64,000 nt of DNA from Lachnospiraceae bacterium (GCA_017618075.1 JAFZUY010000001.1:1-64000); one strand, 5' to 3'; shown: positions 51,391-60,487, counted from the first letter of the stretch. Made by a program: numbers and translations. The notes: generated by a model not told the origin, from the sequence alone.

Positions 51391-52617
51391 ATGGCAAACG
51401 AAGCGGATCAGATCGTCAATACTGAAGAAGCAGCAGTAGAAAACGAGATTAATGCCGAAGCCGAAACAATGGAAACCGCCGCAGAAGCTATAGCAGAAAA
51501 TGTTGAGACGGTTACGGAAGCTGCAGAATCAACCGAAGGTAATGCTATCGATGAAGCATATGAGGTTGAAAACTATGCCAAAGAGGCATATGAACACAAA
51601 TCTACATTAGACGACAAACAGATTAAGGCTTTGTCCAAAAAGAGAATATCCAAAGGCGAATTAAAGAGACAGTGGATATTACTTTTAATCGGATTCATAT
51701 TTGTTTTATACGGATTGTTATTCTACTATCTTCCCCTTGGCGGATGGATTATGGCATTCCAGAATTATAAGTTAAAAACAGGACTTCTTCACTCGAAATT
51801 TGTAGGTTTTGATAAATTCAAATTCATGTTTGAGTTCGATGTTTTCGAATGGGGTATGGAAACCACAGGAAACTTCTTCAAAGCCATGAAAATATGGATA
51901 GACAAAGTTGTATTCGTAAGAACTATCAGAAATACCATCGGTATGGGTATTCTTAACCTGGTTACAACTTTTATCATGGCAATTGTATTTGCCATCTTAC
52001 TTAACGAAGTAAGAAATAAATTAGGAAAGAGACTGGTTCAGACAATTTCTTACCTGCCTCACTTCCTTTCATGGATTATCGTGTGCGGTATCGTACATGA
52101 CTCTTTATCAAGTACAGGTATCGTAAATGATATTTTAAGATTATTCCACATTGTTGATGACAGTTATAACTTCTTCGCCCACCCGGCCTGGTTCTGGCCG
52201 ATTGTTGCCTTTGCCAATGTTTGGAAAGAGACCGGTTGGAACGCAATCATTTATCTTGCTGCTATTACAGCTATCGATCCTTCACTTTATGAAGCAGCAG
52301 AAATCGACGGCGCAGGCAGATGGGGCAAGATCAGATACATTACTCTTCCGAGTATCGCACCTACTATCGTTATCTTACTCGTTATGAACATTGGTAACCT
52401 TCTTAACTGTGGTTTCGAAGTTCAGTACTTACTTGGTAACGGTCTTGTACAGGACGTTTCACAGACCATCGATATCTACGTTCTTAACTGGGGTGTTGGT
52501 CAGATGGACTACTCGTTGGGTACTGCCGCGGGTATATTTAAGAGTTTGGTTGCAATTCTTCTGATTGTAATATTTAATACAGTCGCCAAGAAGATGGGCC
52601 AGGAAAGTTTGTTCTAG
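51391..52617 (+). CDS. CUT1 sugar ABC transporter permease (LplB-like) with acidic N-terminal extension
   Basis: The 408-residue permease has six helices from about residue 97 (WILLLIGFIFVLYGLLFYYLPLGGW) and the EAA loop (YEAAEIDGAGRWGKIRYITLPSIAP). This matches LplB/YtcP-type subunits. The first 90 residues are an unusual cytosolic stretch, very rich in Glu and Ala (for example AENVETVTEAAESTEG), absent from the ordinary 300-residue form. Role of the extension is unknown. GGGAGG precedes the ATG. Confidence 0.9.
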   Translation: MANEADQIVNTEEAAVENEINAEAETMETAAEAIAENVETVTEAAESTEGNAIDEAYEVENYAKEAYEHKSTLDDKQIKALSKKRISKGELKRQWILLLIGFIFVLYGLLFYYLPLGGWIMAFQNYKLKTGLLHSKFVGFDKFKFMFEFDVFEWGMETTGNFFKAMKIWIDKVVFVRTIRNTIGMGILNLVTTFIMAIVFAILLNEVRNKLGKRLVQTISYLPHFLSWIIVCGIVHDSLSSTGIVNDILRLFHIVDDSYNFFAHPAWFWPIVAFANVWKETGWNAIIYLAAITAIDPSLYEAAEIDGAGRWGKIRYITLPSIAPTIVILLVMNIGNLLNCGFEVQYLLGNGLVQDVSQTIDIYVLNWGVGQMDYSLGTAAGIFKSLVAILLIVIFNTVAKKMGQESLF

Positions 52618-52632
52618 GAGGGAGAAAAAAGT

Positions 52633-53628
52633 ATGAAAATAAAAAAAGACGATTTCGCCCTCAATTATACAAACTCCCATGGCGGAGAGAAAATGAGCGA
52701 CGAAGAATTAAAAACCATAAAAAGAATGGCCCGCAAGAATTCCAGAAAGATGGATGGATGGGGATGGGCATTTGTAATTTGCAATACCATTTTCCTTATT
52801 GGATTTACAATCATCACCCTTTATCCTGTTTGGAACACAGTTGCGTACTCATTCAATGACGGACTTGACGCCTTAAGAGGCGGAATCTATTTCTGGCCGA
52901 GAAAGTTCTCAACAGAAAGTTATGTTAAAGTATTAAATATCCAGGGATTCCTGGTTGGTGCAAAGATTACGGTTTTAAGAACCGTTCTCGGTACACTGAC
53001 TTCACTTATCGCAAACGCACTCCTTGCATTTGTTATAAGCCGTAAGAGATTTCTTTTCAGATCTTCTCTTTCGCTCTTCTGGGTTATTACAATGTATGTT
53101 AACGGTGGTTTGATTCCCGTAATGTTACTTTTCAGATATTTACATCTTACCGGTACATTCTGGGTATACATCGTTCCCGGTATGATCAGTGCATTCAACG
53201 TAATGGTACTTAGAACATACATGGAAGACCTCCCGGATGAACTTGAGGAATCCGCTCAGCTCGACGGTGCAGGATATATTACGATTTTCATTAAAATCAT
53301 ATCTCCTCTGTGTAAACCCGTTTACGCAACAATCGCTTTGTTCGTAGCAGTTTGGCAGTGGAACTCATGGTTTGATGCAATGCTCTATAACCGTATGAAA
53401 ACAGAATATACGACATTGCAGTACGAATTGATGAAATTGCTCAATTCGGTAACTCAGACAAGCGGCAGTGCAAACGGAAACAACACAACTACTGCTGCAA
53501 AGCAGGTAACACCTGTATCAGTTAGATCCGCAGCTACAGTTGTTACTATGGTACCTATCATCTGTATTTACCCTTTCTTACAGAGATACTTTGTAACCGG
53601 TCTTACAATCGGTGGCGTAAAAGGTTAA
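52633..53628 (+). CDS. CUT1 sugar ABC transporter permease (LplC/YtcP-like)
   Basis: The 331-residue permease has about six helices and the EAA loop (LEESAQLDGAGYITIFIKIISPLCKP). It ends in the typical QRYFVTGLTIGGVKG. GGAGGGAG precedes the ATG. Together with the preceding permease it forms the membrane channel for the binding protein at 49.5 kb. The N-terminal 45 residues are soluble and charged. A terminator follows. Confidence 0.93.
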   Translation: MKIKKDDFALNYTNSHGGEKMSDEELKTIKRMARKNSRKMDGWGWAFVICNTIFLIGFTIITLYPVWNTVAYSFNDGLDALRGGIYFWPRKFSTESYVKVLNIQGFLVGAKITVLRTVLGTLTSLIANALLAFVISRKRFLFRSSLSLFWVITMYVNGGLIPVMLLFRYLHLTGTFWVYIVPGMISAFNVMVLRTYMEDLPDELEESAQLDGAGYITIFIKIISPLCKPVYATIALFVAVWQWNSWFDAMLYNRMKTEYTTLQYELMKLLNSVTQTSGSANGNNTTTAAKQVTPVSVRSAATVVTMVPIICIYPFLQRYFVTGLTIGGVKG

Positions 53629-53651
53629 CCAAATTTCTAAAATATATTTTT

Positions 53652-53688
53652 ACCGCTTCGGAACTGCTTATTCCGGAGCGGTTTTTTT
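53652..53688 (+). terminator. intrinsic terminator after the sugar permeases
   Basis: CCGCTTCGGAA pairs with TTCCGGAGCGG (one G-T pair) around a 7-base loop, followed by seven T. Confidence 0.9.
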
Positions 53689-53706
53689 CTAAGACAGTTT
53701 GTCTGA

Positions 53707-53741
53707 TTGAAAAAAGAACGGGAGATATGATATAATTCCCG
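53707..53741 (+). promoter_or_regulatory. promoter of the YesL-like fusion gene
   Basis: TTGAAA (53707-53712), an 18-bp spacer and TATAAT (53731-53736). CGGGA (53719-53723) and TCCCG (53737-53741) form an inverted repeat around the -10 and could bind a repressor. Confidence 0.6.
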
Positions 53742-53771
53742 AAGATTTATTAAGCTTGAAGGGATTCCTTT

Positions 53772-55199
53772 ATGAACATTTTTAAATTTGACAGCCCTGT
53801 AATGCAGTTTATGGCTAAGGTTGCGGATATGATTATCCTCAATATCTTAACACTCGTGCTAAGTATCCCCATAGTCACATTCGGTGCGGCTTATACAGCT
53901 AAATACTATGTGTCTATGAAGATTATCCGCGGGGAGGAAAGCACGGTTTTTAAACCGTATTTCAAGGCTTTTAAAGACAATTTTAAACAGGCTACGCTTA
54001 TCTGGATGATCCAGCTGGTAATCCTTGTTCTGCTTGGAATTGACTGGCTCTGGATTTTCCTGGTCAAGGGTATCGGCAATGCGAATGAAATATATATAAT
54101 TGCGCTCGGCCTTGTTTCACTGTTTATATTATGCATTACTGCCACAGTTTTTCCCTTCATAGCCAGATTTGAAATGACCATAAAAGAAGCGTTCAAGGGA
54201 GCAGGTCTCTTTTCGTTTCTTTATTTCATAAAACTTGTATTTATTATTGCGCTTGAATTTTTTACAATAGTTGCCTGCATGAAATACGCAGCTTGGCTTC
54301 CCGCAATTCTTTTATTCGGAACCACCACCGCGTTCTACTTTATGAACCTGACCCTCATAAAAGGCTTTAAAAAGCTTGAAGCAAAGGTTGAGAAAGAAGA
54401 GGAAGAAAAGGCAGAGGAAGCAAAGGCTGAAGAAGCAGAGAGCGAAGAAGACTCTGAGAGCGGGCTTGGCGATACTCTTGTTATAAGAGAAGACGAGCAT
54501 ACCATAAAAGGAAAAATCGAGGCTGAAAAACAGACCTTTAAATCGCTTTCAACCAAGGAAAAAATCACTTTCATAAAAGATTACTATCTGCTTAAGATTA
54601 TTCTTATTGCGGTGGCCGGATTTTTCATACTGTGGTTTTTATACGATGCATTTATCGCTCAGAAAGAAATAATATATTCGGGTGGCCTTCTTTTATGTAC
54701 TGTTAACGACGAAGGCAGAGAATACTTAACGGATGATTTGTTTGACAAGATCGGAACGAAGAAGAGAAAGCAGCAGGTAAATCTGTCCGAAGACCTTTCA
54801 ATGACCTTTGTGGAAGGCCAGGAAGCTAAACCCGATCCTTCGCAGGATCAGTACTTATTCCCTTCGATTGTGGCCGGATATTATGATTACTTTTTCATAG
54901 ATGCCAAATACATCGACCATTATATGGATCTGGACTGCTTCAAAGATATAAGTTCATACGCGGATAAATACGATATTCCCGAGGAAGACAGATACTGGTA
55001 TGTTTCCGAGAGTGTGAAGGAAAGCTTACCCGAGGGAGAAGAAGCTACAGGAGATATTGAAGCAATTAAGCTTTCCGATGAAGTATGCGAGAAAATCGGT
55101 GTTCAGAGTTTAACGGGCGAAGGTGTATATGTAGTGCTTATCATGAACGACAAGACCCGGGAAACTGATGATGCATTTATGGCACATATATTCGAATAA
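53772..55199 (+). CDS. YesL-like (DUF624) membrane protein fused to an outer C-terminal domain
   Basis: Residues about 1-205 form a DUF624/YesL-type membrane domain (VADMIILNILTLVLSIPIVTFGAAYTAKYY and four further helices). A Glu-rich charged linker (about 205-270, KEEEEKAEEAKAEEAESEEDSESG), one more helix (about 275-295) and an outer domain of about 175 residues follow. YesL proteins accompany CUT1 importers and YesMN kinases, as here. Ordinary YesL is only about 200 residues long; the extra outer part is unexplained. It has its own promoter and terminator. Confidence 0.75.
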   Translation: MNIFKFDSPVMQFMAKVADMIILNILTLVLSIPIVTFGAAYTAKYYVSMKIIRGEESTVFKPYFKAFKDNFKQATLIWMIQLVILVLLGIDWLWIFLVKGIGNANEIYIIALGLVSLFILCITATVFPFIARFEMTIKEAFKGAGLFSFLYFIKLVFIIALEFFTIVACMKYAAWLPAILLFGTTTAFYFMNLTLIKGFKKLEAKVEKEEEEKAEEAKAEEAESEEDSESGLGDTLVIREDEHTIKGKIEAEKQTFKSLSTKEKITFIKDYYLLKIILIAVAGFFILWFLYDAFIAQKEIIYSGGLLLCTVNDEGREYLTDDLFDKIGTKKRKQQVNLSEDLSMTFVEGQEAKPDPSQDQYLFPSIVAGYYDYFFIDAKYIDHYMDLDCFKDISSYADKYDIPEEDRYWYVSESVKESLPEGEEATGDIEAIKLSDEVCEKIGVQSLTGEGVYVVLIMNDKTRETDDAFMAHIFE

Positions 55200-55213
55200 A
55201 AAGACATAAAAAT

Positions 55214-55245
55214 AAAAAAACGATGCTTTCGGGCATCGTTTTTTA
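55214..55245. terminator. bidirectional terminator between the YesL-like and kinase genes
   Basis: AACGATGC pairs with GCATCGTT, with A7 before and T6 after. It ends the plus-strand gene and serves the converging kinase gene. Confidence 0.85.
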
Positions 55246-55273
55246 TGTGCATTTCTTTTATGATATTAAATCT

Positions 55274-56377
55274 TTATTCTCCTTTATTCTGCAAAGGAAG
55301 AGACACCGTAAAAGTGCTTCCTTTTCCGAGTGTACTGTCAACGGAGATACGTCCGTCCATCATTTCCACAATTCGTTTTACGAGCGATAAGCCGAGGCCG
55401 TTTCCTGCGGTCGCATGAGAGGTATCGCCCTGATAGAATTTTTCGAAGATGTGTTTTTTCGTCTCTTCATCCATGCCCGTACCGTTGTCGGAAACGGACA
55501 CGAAAACAGCATCGTTAGCGGTATGACACGCTACTCTTACTGTGCCGTTTTCCCGTGTGAATTTAACGGCATTGGAGAAGAGATTCATCCATACGTGGTA
55601 TAAAAGATCTTTGTTTTGATAATAATTTATTTCGTCGAGATCCATATCTATGGTTAAATTCTTTTCGCTCCACTGTTCTTCCATTAAAAGCATACATGTT
55701 CTAAGTTGTTCGTCGAGAGAAAAGGTTTCTTTGTCCGATACGATTTCCTGTGATTCGAGTTTTGATAAAAGAAGTACGTTTGATGACATATTGGCGAGGT
55801 GTTCGCTCTCGTCCATAATGATTTTGGCGAATTCGCTCTGCTGCTCGGGTGTCAGATTTCCTTTGTAAAGCTGTCTTGCAAAGCCTCTTATCGAAATAAT
55901 CGGAGTCTTGAATTCGTGCGAGAAATTGTGAATAAAATCGTTTCGAAAGATTTCCGTTGAGGAAAGCTCGTGTGTCATATCGTCAAATGCATTTACCAGA
56001 TTACCAAGGTCGGACTTTCTGGTGAAGAAATTCGTAATACCTTCTACATTTACATCATAATTTCCTTCAGCAACCTGTTCCGTAAGCTTGGTAAGCTTTC
56101 TCAAAGGCTTGAATACGTTTCTGTTTATAACGATTGAGAGTGCCGCGGAAGAAAGGTAACTGAAAACAAGAACGATGATTGTAAGTTTAAGAGGCGTGAT
56201 TCCGAGTTTGTCTCTTAAAGAGGTCTGATAGAGAATCATCATTATGCCGCCGGCTAACACGTTTGATACCGTAAGGGCGAAAATGATAAAAAAGCTGATT
56301 CGAAAGATGATACTTTCAATCAGCTTTTTAATTAGATTTCCTATTGCAGTTGTAAGTTTCTTAAACGCCTTACGCAT
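55274..56377 (-). CDS. membrane sensor histidine kinase
   Basis: The 367-residue kinase has two transmembrane helices close together (about 24-48 and 60-82), so almost no outer domain. A HAMP linker, HisKA (FIHNFSHEFKTPIISIRGFARQL) and HATPase_c (MNLFSNAVKFT, DNGTGM, GNGLGLSLVKRI) follow. A short loop suggests that it senses the membrane or a partner protein. It is paired with the regulator gene one base upstream. No target is apparent apart from the preceding ligase gene. Confidence 0.92.
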   Translation of the reverse strand: MRKAFKKLTTAIGNLIKKLIESIIFRISFFIIFALTVSNVLAGGIMMILYQTSLRDKLGITPLKLTIIVLVFSYLSSAALSIVINRNVFKPLRKLTKLTEQVAEGNYDVNVEGITNFFTRKSDLGNLVNAFDDMTHELSSTEIFRNDFIHNFSHEFKTPIISIRGFARQLYKGNLTPEQQSEFAKIIMDESEHLANMSSNVLLLSKLESQEIVSDKETFSLDEQLRTCMLLMEEQWSEKNLTIDMDLDEINYYQNKDLLYHVWMNLFSNAVKFTRENGTVRVACHTANDAVFVSVSDNGTGMDEETKKHIFEKFYQGDTSHATAGNGLGLSLVKRIVEMMDGRISVDSTLGKGSTFTVSLPLQNKGE

Positions 56378-56378
56378 A

Positions 56379-57053
56379 TCAATCCTTTTTTACAGCCTTG
56401 TATCCCAAACCTCTTACGGTAACTATTTCAAAATCATCGTTATTCTTGAATCTGTCTCTCAGACGGTTTATATGAACATCGACGGTACGTTCTTCGGACT
56501 GTGTTTCCGAATCCCAGAATTCTTCCATTAACTGCTTTCTCGTAAAAGTTTTATTGGGATAGGAGAGCAGTTTGAAAAGAAGCTGGAACTCTTTTCTCGG
56601 AAGTTCGTATTCCGAATCGCCTTCCCTTACTAAGAACGAATCATAAAAGAGTGTGGTATCGCCGATAACAAGTTCATGCTCCGCAGCTATATGGGCGCGC
56701 CTTAAAAGCGCCTGGATACGAAGAAGAAGTTCGACTTCGTCAATCGGTTTTACCATATAATCGTCGGTACCGGTTAAAAAGCCTTTTCTTATATCTTCCT
56801 GGCTGTCCTTGGCGGTTACCATGATAATCGGAATCTGAGAACCTGAGTTTCTTAAAACTCTCGTAAAAGTAATGCCGTCCATTACAGGCATCATGATATC
56901 CACAAGGATTAAATCCACATGGTTTTCGTCGAGGATTTTTAAGGCCTGCTCACCGTCGGTTGCATGCAGAGTATGGTAGCCGTTCTGTGTGAGAACGACT
57001 TCCATTAATCTTGCGGTATTCTTGTTGTCTTCAACGATGAGAATATTAAACAT
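56379..57053 (-). CDS. OmpR-family response regulator
   Basis: The 224-residue protein has a receiver domain (Asp52 in LILVDIMMPVMDG, Lys in MVKPIDEVEL) and a winged-helix DNA-binding domain (ELPRKEFQLLFKLLSYPNKTFTRKQLMEEFWD and VDVHINRLRDRFKNNDDFEIVTVRGLGYK). It is the partner of the kinase gene that follows by one base. It lies 6 bases after the ligase stop, so all three are co-transcribed. Confidence 0.95.
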   Translation of the reverse strand: MFNILIVEDNKNTARLMEVVLTQNGYHTLHATDGEQALKILDENHVDLILVDIMMPVMDGITFTRVLRNSGSQIPIIMVTAKDSQEDIRKGFLTGTDDYMVKPIDEVELLLRIQALLRRAHIAAEHELVIGDTTLFYDSFLVREGDSEYELPRKEFQLLFKLLSYPNKTFTRKQLMEEFWDSETQSEERTVDVHINRLRDRFKNNDDFEIVTVRGLGYKAVKKD

Positions 57054-57059
57054 GGTTTA

Positions 57060-58685
57060 TTATTTTGCCTGCTCGTCCGAATTTGCCTTGGGGATATTTA
57101 AATATCTGACAATCTTCATGCTGCCGTTTTTGATAAACTCTTCATTGCGCAGTTTAACAATGGCAATACGCTTAAACATCGGACGTTTATTGTTGATTTT
57201 TTCTTTAAGTTCGTTAAAGTATGCCTGATTGCCAAGGTAATCGTCTTCAGGGAAAATCTCTGCAACGATCTTGCTGTTCTCGTCATATACGAGGACTTCC
57301 TTGACAGCGGGATCACGTGCGAAATCTTCTTCGAGTTCTTCGGGAGAGAGGTTTTCACCGTTTGAAAGAATGATAAGGTTTTTCTTACGGCCTGTAAGTG
57401 TGATAAAGCCTTCCTCATCCACGTAACCCAAATCACCTGTATGATACCAGCCATCGATAATAACAGCATTTGTAGCTTCTTCATCTTTGTAGTAACCCTT
57501 CATGACATGGTCGCCTTTAAAGAGGATTTCGCCCTCTTCGGAGACTCTGACTTCGGTATCGGGGATAAGTACTCCGACACTTCCGTCCTTGTGATGGAAA
57601 GGTCTGTTTACTGCGGTACAGGGAGAACATTCCGTGGTGCCGTAGCCGTTTAAGATTTCGATACCCCATGAACGGAATTCCTTAACGTACATCGGATCGA
57701 GAGCGGCACCGCCACAGATGATATATTCGAGATTACCGCCGAATACTTTATGAATAGCGGAATATGTTTTCTTTCTTACATCCACACCTGTCTTAAGGAG
57801 TAAATCCGTTGAAGCCATAAGACCTTTGGTAGCGGCTGTTTTGCCCTTTTTGTCGATTTCAGCCCAGATCTGTTTGTGGAAGAATTCAACAAACATGGGA
57901 ACCATAAAAATGGTCTGGGGCTTGAAATCCTGCAGGTTTTTCTTAACGTATTTCGGAGACTTGTTGATATAAATAGGCTCCTCGTAATTAACCGCCATGA
58001 AAATGCCCACGATAAGACCGAAAGCATGATGGAAGGGAAGTATTGCGAGAACATTTCCCGAAGGCTTGTAAAGCTGGCATGTACGGTTCAGTTCAAATGC
58101 TATATTGTGATTGGTAAGTTCAACACCCTTGCTCTTGCCGCTTGTTCCCGATGTGAAAAGAATCGCTGCTGTTTTCTCGGGAATTATCTGGTATGTAAGG
58201 AAATCGTTGTTCTTTTCTTTGAGTAATTTTCTTCCTTCGTAAAGAATGGTATCGAAAGTTCCGAGATCAAATACCTTTTTTACAATTTTGGTATCAACCT
58301 TTTCGACATACTGGTCGGTTACCATGGCACAGTCTACATCGGCGAGCTTGAGAAGTTCGGAGATTTCGTTGGCGGGAAGGGACTTATCGACTGCAACCGC
58401 AACATTTCCGCCGTTAACACATGCAAGGAAAGCCACGAGCCATTCGTATGAGTTCTTTCCGATGATTGCCACATGTTTATCCTTGATTTTGTTTTTGTAC
58501 ATCCATGTTCCGAATGCGTTGATATCCTCTTTTAAGTCATGATATGTTTTACGCATTTCACCGGTTTCGCAGGGGTATACAAAAGCGATTTTATCGGGCG
58601 AGTCCGCTGCTTTTGTAAGGATTAAATCCTTTAAGTCCGAGATATCTTCAAGCGTGTCATAGTAAGGGTATTTTTTGTTTTTCAT
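57060..58685 (-). CDS. AMP-forming acyl-CoA synthetase/acyl ligase
   Basis: The 541-residue enzyme of the ANL superfamily shows the P-loop AILFTSGTSGKSKGVELT, GYGTTECSPC, YHTGDLGYVDEEGFITLTGRKKN and a C-terminal domain with the catalytic Lys region (IKNGSMKIVRYLN). It activates a carboxylic acid as its adenylate and probably loads it on CoA or ACP. The substrate is unknown; a fatty acid is likely. No carrier-protein gene lies beside it. It leads an operon with a two-component system. Confidence 0.88.
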   Translation of the reverse strand: MKNKKYPYYDTLEDISDLKDLILTKAADSPDKIAFVYPCETGEMRKTYHDLKEDINAFGTWMYKNKIKDKHVAIIGKNSYEWLVAFLACVNGGNVAVAVDKSLPANEISELLKLADVDCAMVTDQYVEKVDTKIVKKVFDLGTFDTILYEGRKLLKEKNNDFLTYQIIPEKTAAILFTSGTSGKSKGVELTNHNIAFELNRTCQLYKPSGNVLAILPFHHAFGLIVGIFMAVNYEEPIYINKSPKYVKKNLQDFKPQTIFMVPMFVEFFHKQIWAEIDKKGKTAATKGLMASTDLLLKTGVDVRKKTYSAIHKVFGGNLEYIICGGAALDPMYVKEFRSWGIEILNGYGTTECSPCTAVNRPFHHKDGSVGVLIPDTEVRVSEEGEILFKGDHVMKGYYKDEEATNAVIIDGWYHTGDLGYVDEEGFITLTGRKKNLIILSNGENLSPEELEEDFARDPAVKEVLVYDENSKIVAEIFPEDDYLGNQAYFNELKEKINNKRPMFKRIAIVKLRNEEFIKNGSMKIVRYLNIPKANSDEQAK

Positions 58686-58751
58686 TTATTTTTTCCTTTC
58701 GGTAATTTTTGATAGAAAACAATGATAAAAATTAAGAATACACTGAGTACA

Positions 58752-58780
58752 ATTATACTAAATTCGGGAGTTTATAACAA
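58752..58780 (-). promoter_or_regulatory. promoter of the ligase/two-component operon
   Basis: On the minus strand TTGTTA (58775-58780), a 17-bp spacer and a perfect TATAAT (58752-58757) lie about 67 bases before the ligase ATG. Confidence 0.6.
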
Positions 58781-58795
58781 GTCAAATTCCGTTTT

Positions 58796-59383
58796 TCAGA
58801 TAATCCCCGCATCCTTTAAAGCCTTCTTAAAATCGGTTATTTTCATGTCGTAAGAATCGATAACCGAGAGAAGTTTTTTGGTGTCGGCCACGGAGTGATA
58901 ACTGCCTTTGCCGGACACTTTTTTCTTTATCTTCTGCCACTTCGGATAATATTCAAAAGCCTCCATGAAAAGGTCGATGGCATTCTTATCAAGATTAGCA
59001 TAACTTGATGCCAGTGTTTCGCCGTCGCCTTCGGTTACAAGACGCCTTGCAATCACATAACCCTTGTCGAGCGCGGCGTCCATGTAGTGAAGCGTGACAC
59101 CTCTTGGCGTGTCTTCGGCGATACTCCAAAGATTGGGAGAAGCGCCGCGGTTATAAGGCAGATATGAGTTATGCAGATTAACCACATTTCCGCCTAAGGC
59201 CGACAATATTTCTTCCGGCAGAATATATTTGTACGTGTAACTTACGGCAAGATCGAAGTTTCTGCTTTCGCAAAAAGAAACATCCAGCCGCTCGCTCATT
59301 CTTACAACCTCATGGCCTTGTTCCTCAAGTTTGTCGAAAAGAGGAATGGCACAGTCGTTATTGTATAAACCGAGTATTTTCAT
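58796..59383 (-). CDS. formyltransferase-family protein (sugar N-formyltransferase-like)
   Basis: The 195-residue protein has the formyltransferase core: a Rossmann-like start (MKILGLYNNDCAIPLF), the catalytic Asn-His pair in VVNLHNSYLPYNRGASPN, and LHYMDAALDKG with the Asp. It transfers formyl from N10-formyl-tetrahydrofolate to an amine. It is far shorter than Fmt (about 310), so methionyl-tRNA is unlikely. Next to pseudaminic acid synthase, N-formylation of an amino sugar is the best guess. Confidence 0.8.
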   Translation of the reverse strand: MKILGLYNNDCAIPLFDKLEEQGHEVVRMSERLDVSFCESRNFDLAVSYTYKYILPEEILSALGGNVVNLHNSYLPYNRGASPNLWSIAEDTPRGVTLHYMDAALDKGYVIARRLVTEGDGETLASSYANLDKNAIDLFMEAFEYYPKWQKIKKKVSGKGSYHSVADTKKLLSVIDSYDMKITDFKKALKDAGII

Positions 59384-59407
59384 TTTTTATCCTTTCCCGT
59401 AAAAGGG

Positions 59408-60439
59408 TTATTTCAAAAACTCTTCGGTAATCGGTTCGCCGCGTTTAAGGCTTTTTACGGCTTTCTTTCCGATAAGTTCGTTTAAATGCTTGGGAAGAAT
59501 TCCGTAGCCGGGACGGATGGCCTTGATGTTTTCATATGTAAATTCTTCGCCTTCGGCGATATCTTTTACGGCAAAAAGGCTTCGTCTGAAAATAGTTGAA
59601 CTTCTTTCTTTTTCGGAGAGTGTATAATCGGGGCCTTTTGCAATTCTGGTCGCATTACGAACGTCGGTAACCATCTTTGCAAAATCCTTCATGTTCATAC
59701 TGAATTTGCTGTCGGCACTTTCTATTCCGGGGAGACAGACATGCTTTTCAACCACGCATGCGCCTAAGGAAACTCCGACTACGGCACCGAGGCTTCCTTC
59801 GGAATGATCTGAAAGACCGATAGGAAGATTGAAGCGCTTTTTCATATCGGGAATGTTGCCAAGATGCATTTCATCCCAGGGTGCGGGATAAGCAGAGCAG
59901 CATTTAAGAAGCACAATCTGTTCGTTTCCGGCTCTTTTACAAGCGGCTACGGCATCCTCGATTTCCTCGGGACTTCCCATACCAGTGGAAATTATCATCG
60001 GCTTTCCTTTGGAAGCCGCATATTCAACCAGGGCAAGATCCACCATTTCGAAGCTGGCTATTTTATAAGCCTCGACTCCGAGCTTTTCGAGGAAATCCAC
60101 ACCTGCATTATCAAAGGGGGTGGAAAGAAAATCTATATTGCATTTTTTACATTCGTCTTTAATAGCCTTGTGCCATTCATAGGGCGTGCAGGCATCCTTG
60201 TAAAGGTCGTAGAGCTTGTAGCCGCCCCAGAGACCGCCCTTTAATTTGAAATATTCGTTATCGCAGTCAATGGTGAGACTGTCTGCGGTATAAGTCTGGA
60301 TTTTGACGCAGTCGGCACCTGCAGCGGCAGCCTGTCGCACAATCTCCAAAGCATTGAAAATATTGCCGCCGTGATTGGCACTCATTTCTGCGATTATATA
60401 TACTTCACCTTTGTTTATTCTGTCATAAATATGAAACAT
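59408..60439 (-). CDS. pseI: pseudaminic acid synthase
   Basis: The 343-residue enzyme has an N-terminal NeuB-type barrel and a C-terminal SAF domain (about 285-343). It shows the PseI form IQTYTADSLTIDCDNEYFKLKGGLWGGYKLYDLY and TPYEWHK, rather than that of NeuB. It condenses phosphoenolpyruvate with 6-deoxy-AltdiNAc to give pseudaminic acid. I start at ATG 60439 (GAGGTG before it). The frame upstream to 60499 begins at the -10 box and would precede the transcript start. The formyltransferase gene follows by 24 bases. Confidence 0.88.
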   Translation of the reverse strand: MFHIYDRINKGEVYIIAEMSANHGGNIFNALEIVRQAAAAGADCVKIQTYTADSLTIDCDNEYFKLKGGLWGGYKLYDLYKDACTPYEWHKAIKDECKKCNIDFLSTPFDNAGVDFLEKLGVEAYKIASFEMVDLALVEYAASKGKPMIISTGMGSPEEIEDAVAACKRAGNEQIVLLKCCSAYPAPWDEMHLGNIPDMKKRFNLPIGLSDHSEGSLGAVVGVSLGACVVEKHVCLPGIESADSKFSMNMKDFAKMVTDVRNATRIAKGPDYTLSEKERSSTIFRRSLFAVKDIAEGEEFTYENIKAIRPGYGILPKHLNELIGKKAVKSLKRGEPITEEFLK

Positions 60440-60454
60440 TTTGACACCTCGCGC

Positions 60455-60487
60455 GTGGCATTTTGTAACCCATTTTTCGTATGCCAC
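60455..60487 (-). other. hairpin in the pseI mRNA leader
   Basis: GTGGCAT (60455-60461) pairs perfectly with ATGCCAC (60481-60487) across a 19-base loop, just upstream of the ribosome site. Confidence 0.4.
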
